Source: Bathymodiolus brooksi (taxonomy: Eukaryota > Mollusca > Bivalvia > Mytilida > Modiolidae). Taken from it: 64,000 nt of DNA. The stretch spans positions 19,344,640-19,408,639 of the forward strand of contig OY804590.1 in the NCBI GenBank assembly GCA_963680875.1. The letters run 5' to 3'. The position numbers and the translations under genes were made by a program. The notes beneath the pieces are model-generated. The model worked only from the letters and a program-made list of their open reading frames with translations. It was not told the origin of the DNA and ran no database searches. How positions within the stretch are numbered: position 1 is the first letter of the stretch; every line of letters begins with the position of its first letter. Below, piece by piece: positions 10,201-24,029 of the stretch.

Positions 10201-10340
10201 TCACCTATATATAACTTACATGTAAAACAATGGGTAAATTCATCGGTTAAAGTCACCTATATATTAGTTACATGTAAAACAATGGGTAAATTCATCGGCT
10301 AAAGTTACCTATAAAACAATGGGTAAATTCATCCTTTTCA
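10201..10340. repeat. Tandem repeat, about 52 bp x 2.7
   Basis: TCACCTATATATAACTTACA, TGTAAAACAATGGGTAAATT and CATCGGTTAAAG recur at 10201, 10253 and, with an internal deletion, 10305. Confidence 0.85.
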
Positions 10341-10341
10341 A

Positions 10342-10490
10342 ATCGTAGCTGCAAGTGATAAAGTTTGCCAGTTGCTTGTCCATAGCCGGTGGTTATCTTC
10401 GGGTACTCCAGCTTCTTCCACCACTAAAACTTTTCGCCATGATATTGCTGAAAGTGGCGCCAAATACCAAAAATCAATCAATCAATCATC
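10342..10490 (+). mobile_element. SINE2, 3' half
   Basis: GCTGCAAGTGATAAAGTTTG, CCAGTTGCTTGTCCATAGCC, GGGTACTCCAGCTTCTTCCA, CCACTAAAACTTTTCGCCAT, GATATTGCTGAAAGTGGCGC, then an AATC-repeat tail. 5'-truncated; no tRNA head. Confidence 0.75.
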
Positions 10491-10639
10491 CTTTACAATA
10501 TCCTGTATAGTGGTCACTTCAGACTGGTTGACCATAGTAATGTTTCATTTGCATACATATTAACGGAATCATATTTTTGTCTTTGATCCACATACACAGA
10601 TATATGATTTTTAACATTAGCGAGCATCTCATACTAAGC

Positions 10640-13600
10640 TACAAGAAGAATTTGAAGATACCAAAGGGGTAATCAGAATCTGTATATAGAAGAAGAACAG
10701 ACAACACAATGGCTACAAGATACCAAAGGGGTAATCAGAATCTGTATATAGAAGAAGAACAGACAACACAATGGCTACAAGATACCAAAGGGGTAATCAG
10801 AATCTGTATATAGAAGAAGAACAGACAACACAATGGCTACAAGATACCAAAGGGGTAATCAGAATCTGTATATAGAAGAAGAACAGACAACACAATGGCT
10901 ACAAGATACCAAAGGGGTAATCAGAATCTGTATATAGAAGAAGAACAGACAACACAATGGCTACAAGATACCAAAGGGGTAATCAGAATCTGTATATAGA
11001 AGAAGAACAGACAACACTGGCTACAAGATACCAAAGGGGTAATCAGAATCTGTATATAGAAGAAGAACAGACAACACAATGGCTACAAGATACCAAAGGG
11101 GTAATCAGAATCTGTATATAGAAGAAGAACAGACAACACAATGGCTACAAGATACCAAAGGGGTAATCAGAATCTGTATATAGAAGAAGAACAGACAACA
11201 CAATGGCTACAAGATACCAAAGGGGTAATCAGAATCTGTATATAGAAGAAGAACAGACAACACAATGGCTACAAGATACCAAAGGGGTAATCAGAATCTG
11301 TATATAGAAGAAGAACAGACAACACAATGGCTACAAGATACCAAAGGGGTAATCAGAATCTGTATATAGAAGAAGAACAGACAACACTGGCTACAAGATA
11401 CCAAAGGGGTAATCAGAATCTGTATATAGAAGAAGAACAGACAACACAATGGCTACAAGATACCAAAGGGGTAATCAGAATCTGTATATAGAAGAAGAAC
11501 AGACAACACAATGGCTACAAGATACCAAAGGGGTAATCAGAATCTGTATATAGAAGAAGAACAGACAACACAATGGCTACAAGATACCAAAGGGGTAATC
11601 AGAATCTGTATATAGAAGAAGAACAGACAACACAATGGCTACAAGATACCAAAGGGGTAATCAGAATCTGTATATAGAAGAAGAACAGACAACACAATGG
11701 CTACAAGATACCAAAGGGGTAATCAGAATCTGTATATAGAAGAAGAACAGACAACACAATGGCTACAAGATACCAAAGGGGTAATCAGAATCTGTATATA
11801 GAAGAAGAACAGACAACACAATGGCTACAAGATACCAAAGGGGTAATCAGAATCTGTATATAGAAGAAGAACAGACAACACAATGGCTACAAGATACCAA
11901 AGGGGTAATCAGAATCTGTATATAGAAGAAGAACAGACAACACAATGGCTACAAGATACCAAAGGGGTAATCAGAATCTGTATATAGAAGAAGAACAGAC
12001 AACAAAATGGCTACAAGATACCAAAGGGGTAATCAGAATCTGTATATAGAAGAAGAACAGACAACACAATGGCTACAAGATACCAAAGGGGTAATCAGAA
12101 TCTGTATATAGAAGAAGAACAGACAACACAATGGCTACAAGATACCAAAGGGGTAATCAGAATCTGTATATAGAAGAAGAACAGACAACACAATGGCTAC
12201 AAGATACCAAAGGGGTAATCAGAATCTGTATATAGAAGAAGAACAGACAACACTGGCTACAAGATACCAAAGGGGTAATCAGAATCTGTATATAGAAGAA
12301 GAACAGACAACACAATGGCTACAAGATACCAAAGGGGTAATCAGAATCTGTATATAGAAGAAGAACAGACAACACAATGGCTACAAGATACCAAAGGGGT
12401 AATCAGAATCTGTATATAGAAGAAGAACAGACAACACAATGGCTACAAGATACCAAAGGGGTAATCAGAATCTGTATATAGAAGAAGAACAGACAACACA
12501 ATGGCTACAAGATACCAAAGGTGTAATCAGAATCTGTATATAGAAGAAGAACAGACAACACAATGGCTACAAGATACCAAAGGGGTAATCAGAATCTGTA
12601 TATAGAAGAAGAACAGACAACACAATGGCTACAAGATACCAAAGGGGTAATCAGAATCTGTATATAGAAGAACAGACAACACAATGGCTACAAGATACCA
12701 AAGGGGTAATCAGAATCTGTATATAGAAGAAGAACAGACAACACAATGGCTACAAGATACCAAAGGGGTAATCAGAATCTGTATATAGAAGAAGAACAGA
12801 CAACACAATGGCTACAAGATACCAAAGGGGTAATCAGAATCTGTATATAGAAGAAGAACAGACAACACAATGGCTACAAGATACCAAAGGGGTAATCAGA
12901 ATCTGTATATAGAAGAAGAACAGACAACACAATGGCTACAAGATACCAAAGGGGTAATCAGAATCTGTATATAGAAGAAGAACAGACAACACAATGGCTA
13001 CAAGATACCAAAGGGGTAATCAGAATCTGTATATAGAAGAAGAACAGACAACACAATGGCTACAAGATACCAAAGGGGTAATCAGAATCTGTATATAGAA
13101 GAAGAACAGACAACACAATGGCTACAAGATACCAAAGGGGTAATCAGAATCTGTATATAGAAGAAGAACAGACAACACAATGGCTACAAGATACCAAAGG
13201 GGTAATCAGAATCTGTATATAGAAGAAGAACAGACAACACAATGGCTACAAGATACCAAAGGGGTAATCAGAATCTGTATATAGAAGAAGAACAGACAAC
13301 ACAATGGCTACAAGATACCAAAGGGGTAATCAGAATCTGTATATAGAAGAAGAACAGACAACACAATGGCTACAAGATACCAAAGGGGTAATCAGAATCT
13401 GTATATAGAAGAAGAACAGACAACACAATGGCTACAAGATACCAAAGGGGTAATCAGAATCTGTATATAGAAGAAGAACAGACAACACAATGGCTACAAG
13501 ATACCAAAGGGGTAATCAGAATCTGTATATAGAAGAAGAACAGACAACACAATGGCTACAAGATACCAAAGGGGTAATCAGAATCTGTATATAGAAGAAG

Positions 13601-16600
13601 AACAGACAACACAATGGCTACAAGATACCAAAGGGGTAATCAGAATCTGTATATAGAAGAAGAACAGACAACACAATGGCTACAAGATACCAAAGGGGTA
13701 ATCAGAATCTGTATATAGAAGAAGAACAGACAACACAATGGCTACAAGATACCAAAGGGGTAATCAGAATCTGTATATAGAAGAAGAACAGACAACACAA
13801 TGGCTACAAGATACCAAAGGGGTAATCAGAATCTGTATATAGAAGAAGAACAGACAACACAATGGCTACAAGATACCAAAGGGGTAATCAGAATCTGTAT
13901 ATAGAAGAAGAACAGACAACACAATGGCTACAAGATACCAAAGGGGTAATCAGAATCTGTATATAGAAGAAGAACAGACAACACAATGGCTACAAGATAC
14001 CAAAGGGGTAATCAGAATCTGTATATAGAAGAAGAACAGACAACACAATGGCTACAAGATACCAAAGGGGTAATCAGAATCTGTATATAGAAGAAGAACA
14101 GACAACACAATGGCTACAAGATACCAAAGGGGTAATCAGAATCTGTATATAGAAGAAGAACAGACAACACAATGGCTACAAGATACCAAAGGGGTAATCA
14201 GAATCTGTATATAGAAGAAGAACAGACAACACAATGGCTACAAGATACCAAAGGGGTAATCAGAATCTGTATATAGAAGAAGAACAGACAACACAATGGC
14301 TACAAGATACCAAAGGGGTAATCAGAATCTGTATATAGAAGAAGAACAGACAACACAATGGCTACAAGATACCAAAGGGGTAATCAGAATCTGTATATAG
14401 AAGAAGAACAGACAACACAATGGCTACAAGATACCAAAGGGGTAATCAGAATCTGTATATAGAAGAAGAACAGACAACACAATGGCTACAAGATACCAAA
14501 GGGGTAATCAGAATCTGTATATAGAAGAAGAACAGACAACACAATGGCTACAAGATACCAAAGGGGTAATCAGAATCTGTATATAGAAGAAGAACAGACA
14601 ACACAATGGCTACAAGATACCAAAGGGGTAATCAGAATCTGTATATAGAAGAAGAACAGACAACACAATGGCTACAAGATACCAAAGGGGTAATCAGAAT
14701 CTGTATATAGAAGAAGAACAGACAACACAATGGCTACAAGATACCAAAGGGGTAATCAGAATCTGTATATAGAAGAAGAACAGACAACACAATGGCTACA
14801 AGATACCAAAGGGGTAATCAGAATCTGTATATAGAAGAAGAACAGACAACACAATGGCTACAAGATACCAAAGGGGTAATCAGAATCTGTATATAGAAGA
14901 AGAACAGACAACACAATGGCTACAAGATACCAAAGGGGTAATCAGAATCTGTATATAGAAGAAGAACAGACAACACAATGGCTACAAGATACCAAAGGGG
15001 TAATCAGAATCTGTATATAGAAGAAGAACAGACAACACAATGGCTACAAGATACCAAAGGGGTAATCAGAATCTGTATATAGAAGAAGAACAGACAACAC
15101 AATGGCTACAAGATACCAAAGGGGTAATCAGAATCTGTATATAGAAGAAGAACAGACAACACAATGGCTACAAGATACCAAAGGGGTAATCAGAATCTGT
15201 ATATAGAAGAAGAACAGACAACACAATGGCTACAAGATACCAAAGGGGTAATCAGAATCTGTATATAGAAGAAGAACAGACAACACAATGGCTACAAGAT
15301 ACCAAAGGGGTAATCAGAATCTGTATATAGAAGAAGAACAGACAACACAATGGCTACAAGATACCAAAGGGGTAATCAGAATCTGTATATAGAAGAAGAA
15401 CAGACAACACAATGGCTACAAGATACCAAAGGGGTAATCAGAATCTGTATATAGAAGAAGAACAGACAACACAATGGCTACAAGATACCAAAGGGGTAAT
15501 CAGAATCTGTATATAGAAGAAGAACAGACAACACAATGGCTACAAGATACCAAAGGGGTAATCAGAATCTGTATATAGAAGAAGAACAGACAACACAATG
15601 GCTACAAGATACCAAAGGGGTAATCAGAATCTGTATATAGAAGAAGAACAGACAACACAATGGCTACAAGATACCAAAGGGGTAATCAGAATCTGTATAT
15701 AGAAGAAGAACAGACAACACAATGGCTACAAGATACCAAAGGGGTAATCAGAATCTGTATATAGAAGAAGAACAGACAACACAATGGCTACAAGATACCA
15801 AAGGGGTAATCAGAATCTGTATATAGAAGAAGAACAGACAACACAATGGCTACAAGATACCAAAGGGGTAATCAGAATCTGTATATAGAAGAAGAACAGA
15901 CAACACAATGGCTACAAGATACCAAAGGGGTAATCAGAATCTGTATATAGAAGAAGAACAGACAACACAATGGCTACAAGATACCAAAGGGGTAATCAGA
16001 ATCTGTATATAGAAGAAGAACAGACAACACAATGGCTACAAGATACCAAAGGGGTAATCAGAATCTGTATATAGAAGAAGAACAGACAACACAATGGCTA
16101 CAAGATACCAAAGGGGTAATCAGAATCTGTATATAGAAGAAGAACAGACAACACAATGGCTACAAGATACCAAAGGGGTAATCAGAATCTGTATATAGAA
16201 GAAGAACAGACAACACAATGGCTACAAGATACCAAAGGGGTAATCAGAATCTGTATATAGAAGAAGAACAGACAACACAATGGCTACAAGATACCAAAGG
16301 GGTAATCAGAATCTGTATATAGAAGAAGAACAGACAACACAATGGCTACAAGATACCAAAGGGGTAATCAGAATCTGTATATAGAAGAAGAACAGACAAC
16401 ACAATGGCTACAAGATACCAAAGGGGTAATCAGAATCTGTATATAGAAGAAGAACAGACAACACAATGGCTACAAGATACCAAAGGGGTAATCAGAATCT
16501 GTATATAGAAGAAGAACAGACAACACAATGGCTACAAGATACCAAAGGGGTAATCAGAATCTGTATATAGAAGAAGAACAGACAACACAATGGCTACAAG

Positions 16601-19600
16601 ATACCAAAGGGGTAATCAGAATCTGTATATAGAAGAAGAACAGACAACACAATGGCTACAAGATACCAAAGGGGTAATCAGAATCTGTATATAGAAGAAG
16701 AACAGACAACACAATGGCTACAAGATACCAAAGGGGTAATCAGAATCTGTATATAGAAGAAGAACAGACAACACAATGGCTACAAGATACCAAAGGGGTA
16801 ATCAGAATCTGTATATAGAAGAAGAACAGACAACACAATGGCTACAAGATACCAAAGGGGTAATCAGAATCTGTATATAGAAGAAGAACAGACAACACAA
16901 TGGCTACAAGATACCAAAGGGGTAATCAGAATCTGTATATAGAAGAAGAACAGACAACACAATGGCTACAAGATACCAAAGGGGTAATCAGAATCTGTAT
17001 ATAGAAGAAGAACAGACAACACAATGGCTACAAGATACCAAAGGGGTAATCAGAATCTGTATATAGAAGAAGAACAGACAACACAATGGCTACAAGATAC
17101 CAAAGGGGTAATCAGAATCTGTATATAGAAGAAGAACAGACAACACAATGGCTACAAGATACCAAAGGGGTAATCAGAATCTGTATATAGAAGAAGAACA
17201 GACAACACAATGGCTACAAGATACCAAAGGGGTAATCAGAATCTGTATATAGAAGAAGAACAGACAACACAATGGCTACAAGATACCAAAGGGGTAATCA
17301 GAATCTGTATATAGAAGAAGAACAGACAACACAATGGCTACAAGATACCAAAGGGGTAATCAGAATCTGTATATAGAAGAAGAACAGACAACACAATGGC
17401 TACAAGATACCAAAGGGGTAATCAGAATCTGTATATAGAAGAAGAACAGACAACACAATGGCTACAAGATACCAAAGGGGTAATCAGAATCTGTATATAG
17501 AAGAAGAACAGACAACACAATGGCTACAAGATACCAAAGGGGTAATCAGAATCTGTATATAGAAGAAGAACAGACAACACAATGGCTACAAGATACCAAA
17601 GGGGTAATCAGAATCTGTATATAGAAGAAGAACAGACAACACAATGGCTACAAGATACCAAAGGGGTAATCAGAATCTGTATATAGAAGAAGAACAGACA
17701 ACACAATGGCTACAAGATACCAAAGGGGTAATCAGAATCTGTATATAGAAGAAGAACAGACAACACAATGGCTACAAGATACCAAAGGGGTAATCAGAAT
17801 CTGTATATAGAAGAAGAACAGACAACACAATGGCTACAAGATACCAAAGGGGTAATCAGAATCTGTATATAGAAGAAGAACAGACAACACAATGGCTACA
17901 AGATACCAAAGGGGTAATCAGAATCTGTATATAGAAGAAGAACAGACAACACAATGGCTACAAGATACCAAAGGGGTAATCAGAATCTGTATATAGAAGA
18001 AGAACAGACAACACAATGGCTACAAGATACCAAAGGGGTAATCAGAATCTGTATATAGAAGAAGAACAGACAACACAATGGCTACAAGATACCAAAGGGG
18101 TAATCAGAATCTGTATATAGAAGAAGAACAGACAACACAATGGCTACAAGATACCAAAGGGGTAATCAGAATCTGTATATAGAAGAAGAACAGACAACAC
18201 AATGGCTACAAGATACCAAAGGGGTAATCAGAATCTGTATATAGAAGAAGAACAGACAACACAATGGCTACAAGATACCAAAGGGGTAATCAGAATCTGT
18301 ATATAGAAGAAGAACAGACAACACAATGGCTACAAGATACCAAAGGGGTAATCAGAATCTGTATATAGAAGAAGAACAGACAACACAATGGCTACAAGAT
18401 ACCAAAGGGGTAATCAGAATCTGTATATAGAAGAAGAACAGACAACACAATGGCTACAAGATACCAAAGGGGTAATCAGAATCTGTATATAGAAGAAGAA
18501 CAGACAACACAATGGCTACAAGATACCAAAGGGGTAATCAGAATCTGTATATAGAAGAAGAACAGACAACACAATGGCTACAAGATACCAAAGGGGTAAT
18601 CAGAATCTGTATATAGAAGAAGAACAGACAACACAATGGCTACAAGATACCAAAGGGGTAATCAGAATCTGTATATAGAAGAAGAACAGACAACACAATG
18701 GCTACAAGATACCAAAGGGGTAATCAGAATCTGTATATAGAAGAAGAACAGACAACACAATGGCTACAAGATACCAAAGGGGTAATCAGAATCTGTATAT
18801 AGAAGAAGAACAGACAACACAATGGCTACAAGATACCAAAGGGGTAATCAGAATCTGTATATAGAAGAAGAACAGACAACACAATGGCTACAAGATACCA
18901 AAGGGGTAATCAGAATCTGTATATAGAAGAAGAACAGACAACACAATGGCTACAAGATACCAAAGGGGTAATCAGAATCTGTATATAGAAGAAGAACAGA
19001 CAACACAATGGCTACAAGATACCAAAGGGGTAATCAGAATCTGTATATAGAAGAAGAACAGACAACACAATGGCTACAAGATACCAAAGGGGTAATCAGA
19101 ATCTGTATATAGAAGAAGAACAGACAACACAATGGCTACAAGATACCAAAGGGGTAATCAGAATCTGTATATAGAAGAAGAACAGACAACACAATGGCTA
19201 CAAGATACCAAAGGGGTAATCAGAATCTGTATATAGAAGAAGAACAGACAACACAATGGCTACAAGATACCAAAGGGGTAATCAGAATCTGTATATAGAA
19301 GAAGAACAGACAACACAATGGCTACAAGATACCAAAGGGGTAATCAGAATCTGTATATAGAAGAAGAACAGACAACACAATGGCTACAAGATACCAAAGG
19401 GGTAATCAGAATCTGTATATAGAAGAAGAACAGACAACACAATGGCTACAAGATACCAAAGGGGTAATCAGAATCTGTATATAGAAGAAGAACAGACAAC
19501 ACAATGGCTACAAGATACCAAAGGGGTAATCAGAATCTGTATATAGAAGAAGAACAGACAACACAATGGCTACAAGATACCAAAGGGGTAATCAGAATCT

Positions 19601-21270
19601 GTATATAGAAGAAGAACAGACAACACAATGGCTACAAGATACCAAAGGGGTAATCAGAATCTGTATATAGAAGAAGAACAGACAACACAATGGCTACAAG
19701 ATACCAAAGGGGTAATCAGAATCTGTATATAGAAGAAGAACAGACAACACAATGGCTACAAGATACCAAAGGGGTAATCAGAATCTGTATATAGAAGAAG
19801 AACAGACAACACAATGGCTACAAGATACCAAAGGGGTAATCAGAATCTGTATATAGAAGAAGAACAGACAACACAATGGCTACAAGATACCAAAGGGGTA
19901 ATCAGAATCTGTATATAGAAGAAGAACAGACAACACAATGGCTACAAGATACCAAAGGGGTAATCAGAATCTGTATATAGAAGAAGAACAGACAACACAA
20001 TGGCTACAAGATACCAAAGGGGTAATCAGAATCTGTATATAGAAGAAGAACAGACAACACAATGGCTACAAGATACCAAAGGGGTAATCAGAATCTGTAT
20101 ATAGAAGAAGAACAGACAACACAATGGCTACAAGATACCAAAGGGGTAATCAGAATCTGTATATAGAAGAAGAACAGACAACACAATGGCTACAAGATAC
20201 CAAAGGGGTAATCAGAATCTGTATATAGAAGAAGAACAGACAACACAATGGCTACAAGATACCAAAGGGGTAATCAGAATCTGTATATAGAAGAAGAACA
20301 GACAACACAATGGCTACAAGATACCAAAGGGGTAATCAGAATCTGTATATAGAAGAAGAACAGACAACACAATGGCTACAAGATACCAAAGGGGTAATCA
20401 GAATCTGTATATAGAAGAAGAACAGACAACACAATGGCTACAAGATACCAAAGGGGTAATCAGAATCTGTATATAGAAGAAGAACAGACAACACAATGGC
20501 TACAAGATACCAAAGGGGTAATCAGAATCTGTATATAGAAGAAGAACAGACAACACAATGGCTACAAGATACCAAAGGGGTAATCAGAATCTGTATATAG
20601 AAGAAGAACAGACAACACAATGGCTACAAGATACCAAAGGGGTAATCAGAATCTGTATATAGAAGAAGAACAGACAACACAATGGCTACAAGATACCAAA
20701 GGGGTAATCAGAATCTGTATATAGAAGAAGAACAGACAACACAATGGCTACAAGATACCAAAGGGGTAATCAGAATCTGTATATAGAAGAAGAACAGACA
20801 ACACAATGGCTACAAGATACCAAAGGGGTAATCAGAATCTGTATATAGAAGAAGAACAGACAACACAATGGCTACAAGATACCAAAGGGGTAATCAGAAT
20901 CTGTATATAGAAGAAGAACAGACAACACAATGGCTACAAGATACCAAAGGGGTAATCAGAATCTGTATATAGAAGAAGAACAGACAACACAATGGCTACA
21001 AGATACCAAAGGGGTAATCAGAATCTGTATATAGAAGAAGAACAGACAACACAATGGCTACAAGATACCAAAGGGGTAATCAGAATCTGTATATAGAAGA
21101 AGAACAGACAACACAATGACCAAACAAAAAAGGACACAATGACAAACAACGATATAAAAACATTACACACAAAGCTAAAGATCGAGTTACACTAGAAGCT
21201 AGGGGTGAACTCAAGTACTCCGGAAGGGCAAGCAGCTCCTGCTCCACATTCGAAGCTGATACGTGGTCTA
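10640..21270 (-). mobile_element. Retroelement 3' tail (family 1) hosting the 62-bp array
   Basis: On the - strand the right flank (21270-21119) is an ordinary family-1 tail: GAGCAGGAGCTGCTTGCCCT, TCCGGAGTACTTGAGTTCAC, GTAACTCGATCTTTAGC, GTTTGTCATTGTGTCC. It then enters the array at the CATTGTGTTGTCTGTTC landmark. The left flank (10656-10640) is the normal 3' terminus, CTTCAAATTCTTCTTGTAGC. The 10.5-kb array therefore replaces, inside one tail copy, the segment that is single in other copies. Confidence 0.8.
10657..21118. repeat. 62-bp satellite array, about 169 copies
   Basis: Unit in + orientation: GATACCAAAGGGGTAATCAG, AATCTGTATATAGAAGAAGA, ACAGACAACACAATGGCTAC, AA. Copy number follows from (21118-10657) with 62-bp spacing. 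Variants I can see: a 2-bp deletion giving ACAACACTGG at 11011, 11381 and 12247; ACAAAATGG at 12001; AAGGTGTAATC near 12521; a 3-bp deletion near 12670. From about 12700 to 21118 I see no variant. 62 is not a multiple of three, so no long ORF exists. There are no spacers between units, so it is not a CRISPR array. Confidence 0.97.
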
Positions 21271-21289
21271 AGTAATTAATCATCCATAT

Positions 21290-22065
21290 TGATCGGGATC
21301 AAATTTTAAATTAATTGTTCCAAATTAAACAGACGGGTACTACATTTCTCGACAAATAGTTTACAATATATTTGTTGTATCGTATCTTTACTTCTTTTAT
21401 GTAAGGTATACAATACAGCACAAAAATCTGATTTTGTTTCCATGGTTACTATTAATTTCGAGTATACTGTGATCATTTTACACCATCGTGGTATCAGTCC
21501 AGAATCATTTCTACTAAGATTCATTAAGCATGTTACTTCATTACGAAGATGTCATTTTTTGCAACAATTTGTAAGCCAACATGACGATTTTTCCCAAAAA
21601 CAAGAAAACGTGTATATGCTCGTTACATTAACATAGAAGTCGTGCCTGTAATTGTCACGCGATATTGATATAAGATAGTAATTTAGACAACATATGAATA
21701 ATATGCTTGTCTGACCTACAAGACATCGGTCTCATAATTCTGGTGAAGAACACGTTTTCTAAACAGTACAGTTTACAGATAATACAAATCGATATATAGC
21801 AGTAAAATACTTTCTTGAAAACATGTCAAATTATCACAAACTATGTTGTCTTTTCCACGCTTAACCAGTATAATAACATATAATTTTGTCCAATGAAATT
21901 GTCATGCAAAACTATTAAACACTTGACTAATGTATAATATATAGTATAATATAATATATGTATATAGTTTGAATGATTATCTATCATCTGTCCAGTAGTC
22001 AGTGTTTCGCCACTGACATGGTTTATTAGACATATTTACTATTGAAATTTACAGTTCCTAAAAGC
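21290..22065. other. AT-rich stretch, nothing recognised
   Basis: Two overlapping short ORFs on opposite strands (21306-21636) show no motif I know and no splice context. I see no gene or repeat here. Confidence 0.4.
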
Positions 22066-22069
22066 ATAA

Positions 22070-22465
22070 TTGTTATCAAACTACGGTACTCCTCCCCTAG
22101 ACATATGTGATTTTAGGCTATTTTGGCTATTATGTTAAACACATTGGTTGTCTTACTCTCAAAGACTTTTAATCAAACTACGGTACTCCTCCCCTAGACA
22201 TATGTGATTTTAGGCTACGAGGGTTGTCCGTAAAGTTCCTGGACTATCTCAATAAAATCTTACTGGTATTTTGGCTATCATGTTAAACGCATTGCTTGTC
22301 TTACTCTGAAAGACTTTTAATCAAACTACGGTATTCCTCCACTAGACATATGTGATTTTAAACTACGAGGGTTGTCCGTAAAGTTCGTGGACTATCTCAA
22401 TAAAATCTGACTAGTATTTTGGCTATCATGTTAATCACATTGGTTGTCTTACTCTCAAAGACTAT
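22070..22465 (+). repeat. Imperfect tandem repeat carrying mariner-like terminal sequence
   Basis: ATCAAACTACGGTACTCCTC starts units at about 22076, 22172 and 22319; each contains CTAGACATATGTGATTTTA and TTTTGGCTATCATGTTAA-type sequence, TTGGTTGTCTTACTCTCAAA and GACTTTTA. Units 2 and 3 also contain about 50 bp absent from unit 1, starting ACGAGGGTTGTCCGTAAAGT, which resembles the terminal inverted repeat of mariner transposons. The end of the third unit runs into a hammerhead-type repeat. Confidence 0.8.
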
Positions 22466-22530
22466 TACATGATTTTGACTTTCCAATCATTTGACTTTGA
22501 CCGTATCTGATGAACGCTTTTCCATTAAAG
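22430..22530 (+). repeat. Hammerhead-type dispersed repeat, decayed
   Basis: CACATTGGTTGTCTTACTCT, CAAAGACTATTACATG, CTTTCCAATCATTTGACTTT, GACCGTATCTGATGAACGCT, TTTCCATTAAAG. CTGATGA is intact; GAAAC is lost. Confidence 0.6.
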
Positions 22531-22939
22531 GCGATATCAACGGATTTTTTTTTATTATTTTTAAAATCAGGTGAACAATTTTCAAGACATTTATTGTTTG
22601 GCCTTATCGAGGATTGCACCAACTGTATACTGTCGAAAGGGTTCTCTGAATTACTGCATTGTGATCCTTTTCTGTTGTCCAGTTTTGGACTCATTAATAA
22701 TATTCAATAATTTTAATTTTTTATAAAGAGTTGATATTTCAAGCTAAAAATATACAAGCAACAAATTTGAGATGGGAATCTCGATTTCCTCTGTAAACTT
22801 GTAGACCACTGTATTTAAAACAACAAGACTTGGTAGTATGAATAAAATGAAACAATAAAAACTACCACACTGTCAGTACAGTTCTTATATCCACTACAGA
22901 GTGTAGTAAGAGGCAACATCGATATACCTAACACACAAA

Positions 22940-23006
22940 TACATGACCAGCTCACTTTCCTGGCTTGGCACAGGCACTTCAATAAAGAGTGGCGGAGTTA
23001 AGCTAT
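22940..23006 (+). repeat. Dispersed repeat shared with 560-635
   Basis: ACATGACCAGCTCACTTTCC, GGCTTGGCACAGGCACTTCA, ATAAAGAGTGGCGGAGTTAA. Same pattern as the stretch at 562-635, probably an old remnant of a retroelement tail. Confidence 0.5.
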
Positions 23007-23009
23007 TTA

Positions 23010-23690
23010 TTGCGTCCAAGTCTATATCTGCATTCTATATTCCAGCTTAGTTATATACGCACCCTATATGCTTGTCTTAACGCGGTTAGTCGGGCAAGTA
23101 CCGTTTATGTAGATATAAAGGGAATAAACATAGATAAAAAGAAATCGATATTAGAGATAACGTTAAATTAAGACAATATCAATTGCATGCAAATAATAAG
23201 GTTGTGCATATCTACAAAGGTGTATTGTCAATTTAATTCATGTTTTATATTTTTGTGATGATTTTGTTTTGTCGTACCATGCTATTTTATTTCTATTGTA
23301 TATACATATTGATTGTAAAGTTTGGTATATTACTCTGATTCAGATAATATCAAATCTCTGAAATGTAATAAGATAATTCAACATTTAATGACTAAATTAA
23401 ACAGGTTCCATCGGAATTATCTGCATTTATGCATATTGTCTTTGAAACACCATCGTCCTGAACATAACTGAAATTCTGGACATTAAGCAATAATCAATCA
23501 ATCGTATAAAAATCCAACCCAGTCTCACTCCTATTGCTATCACTGTGCCGATACCTCTGCTGGTAGACTATTAATATCAGAGGGTATCAACCGTCCAATA
23601 GTCATTGTTTCGGCACTGCATGCTTTATTAGATATATCCATGTCTGAAATGTACAGTTCCTAAATAATGTAATTTACTAAAACTAATGCC
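23010..23690. other. AT-rich stretch, nothing recognised
   Basis: No supported gene, RNA or repeat. Short ORFs are not conserved in anything else visible here. Confidence 0.4.
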
Positions 23691-23694
23691 ATTC

Positions 23695-23940
23695 TTCCTA
23701 AGGCACGGGGACCGTCGTGGTCGTGAATGTATGGTAGTTGGATTTACAGCTACCTGTGAAAACAGGGCCTATCACCACTAAAGTTGTAAGTTCGAACCCC
23801 GTTCATGGAGAGATGTAATTGATGCATGGTTTTCTACGGGTACTCCGGTTTCCACCACCAGTGAAACTGACCGCCACGATATAACTGAAATATTGTTGAA
23901 AGTGGTGTTAAAAATCATAAACCAAACCAAATCAAACCAT
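23695..23940 (+). mobile_element. tRNA-derived SINE, family SINE2, near full length
   Basis: TGAATGTATGGTAGTTGGAT, TTACAGCTACCTGTGAAAAC, AGTTCGAACCCCGTTC (good B box), GGAGAGATGTAATTGATGCA, ACGGGTACTCCGGTTTCCAC, GACCGCCACGATATAACTGA, AATATTGTTGAAAGTGGTGT, TAAAAATC and an ACCAAATC-repeat tail. This is the clearest + strand SINE2 for defining the family. Confidence 0.8.
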
Positions 23941-24029
23941 TTGTTGGGAAGGAAATAGCATTAATTGTTCTCACTTGACGATAAACATTAACCAATCATT
24001 GTATTTACTCTCACCAATAGTAAGAATAG

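Noticed and set aside
10657..21118. CRISPR array
   Set aside because: Units follow one another with no unique spacers, the unit is 62 bp, the DNA is eukaryotic and the flanks are retroelement sequence.
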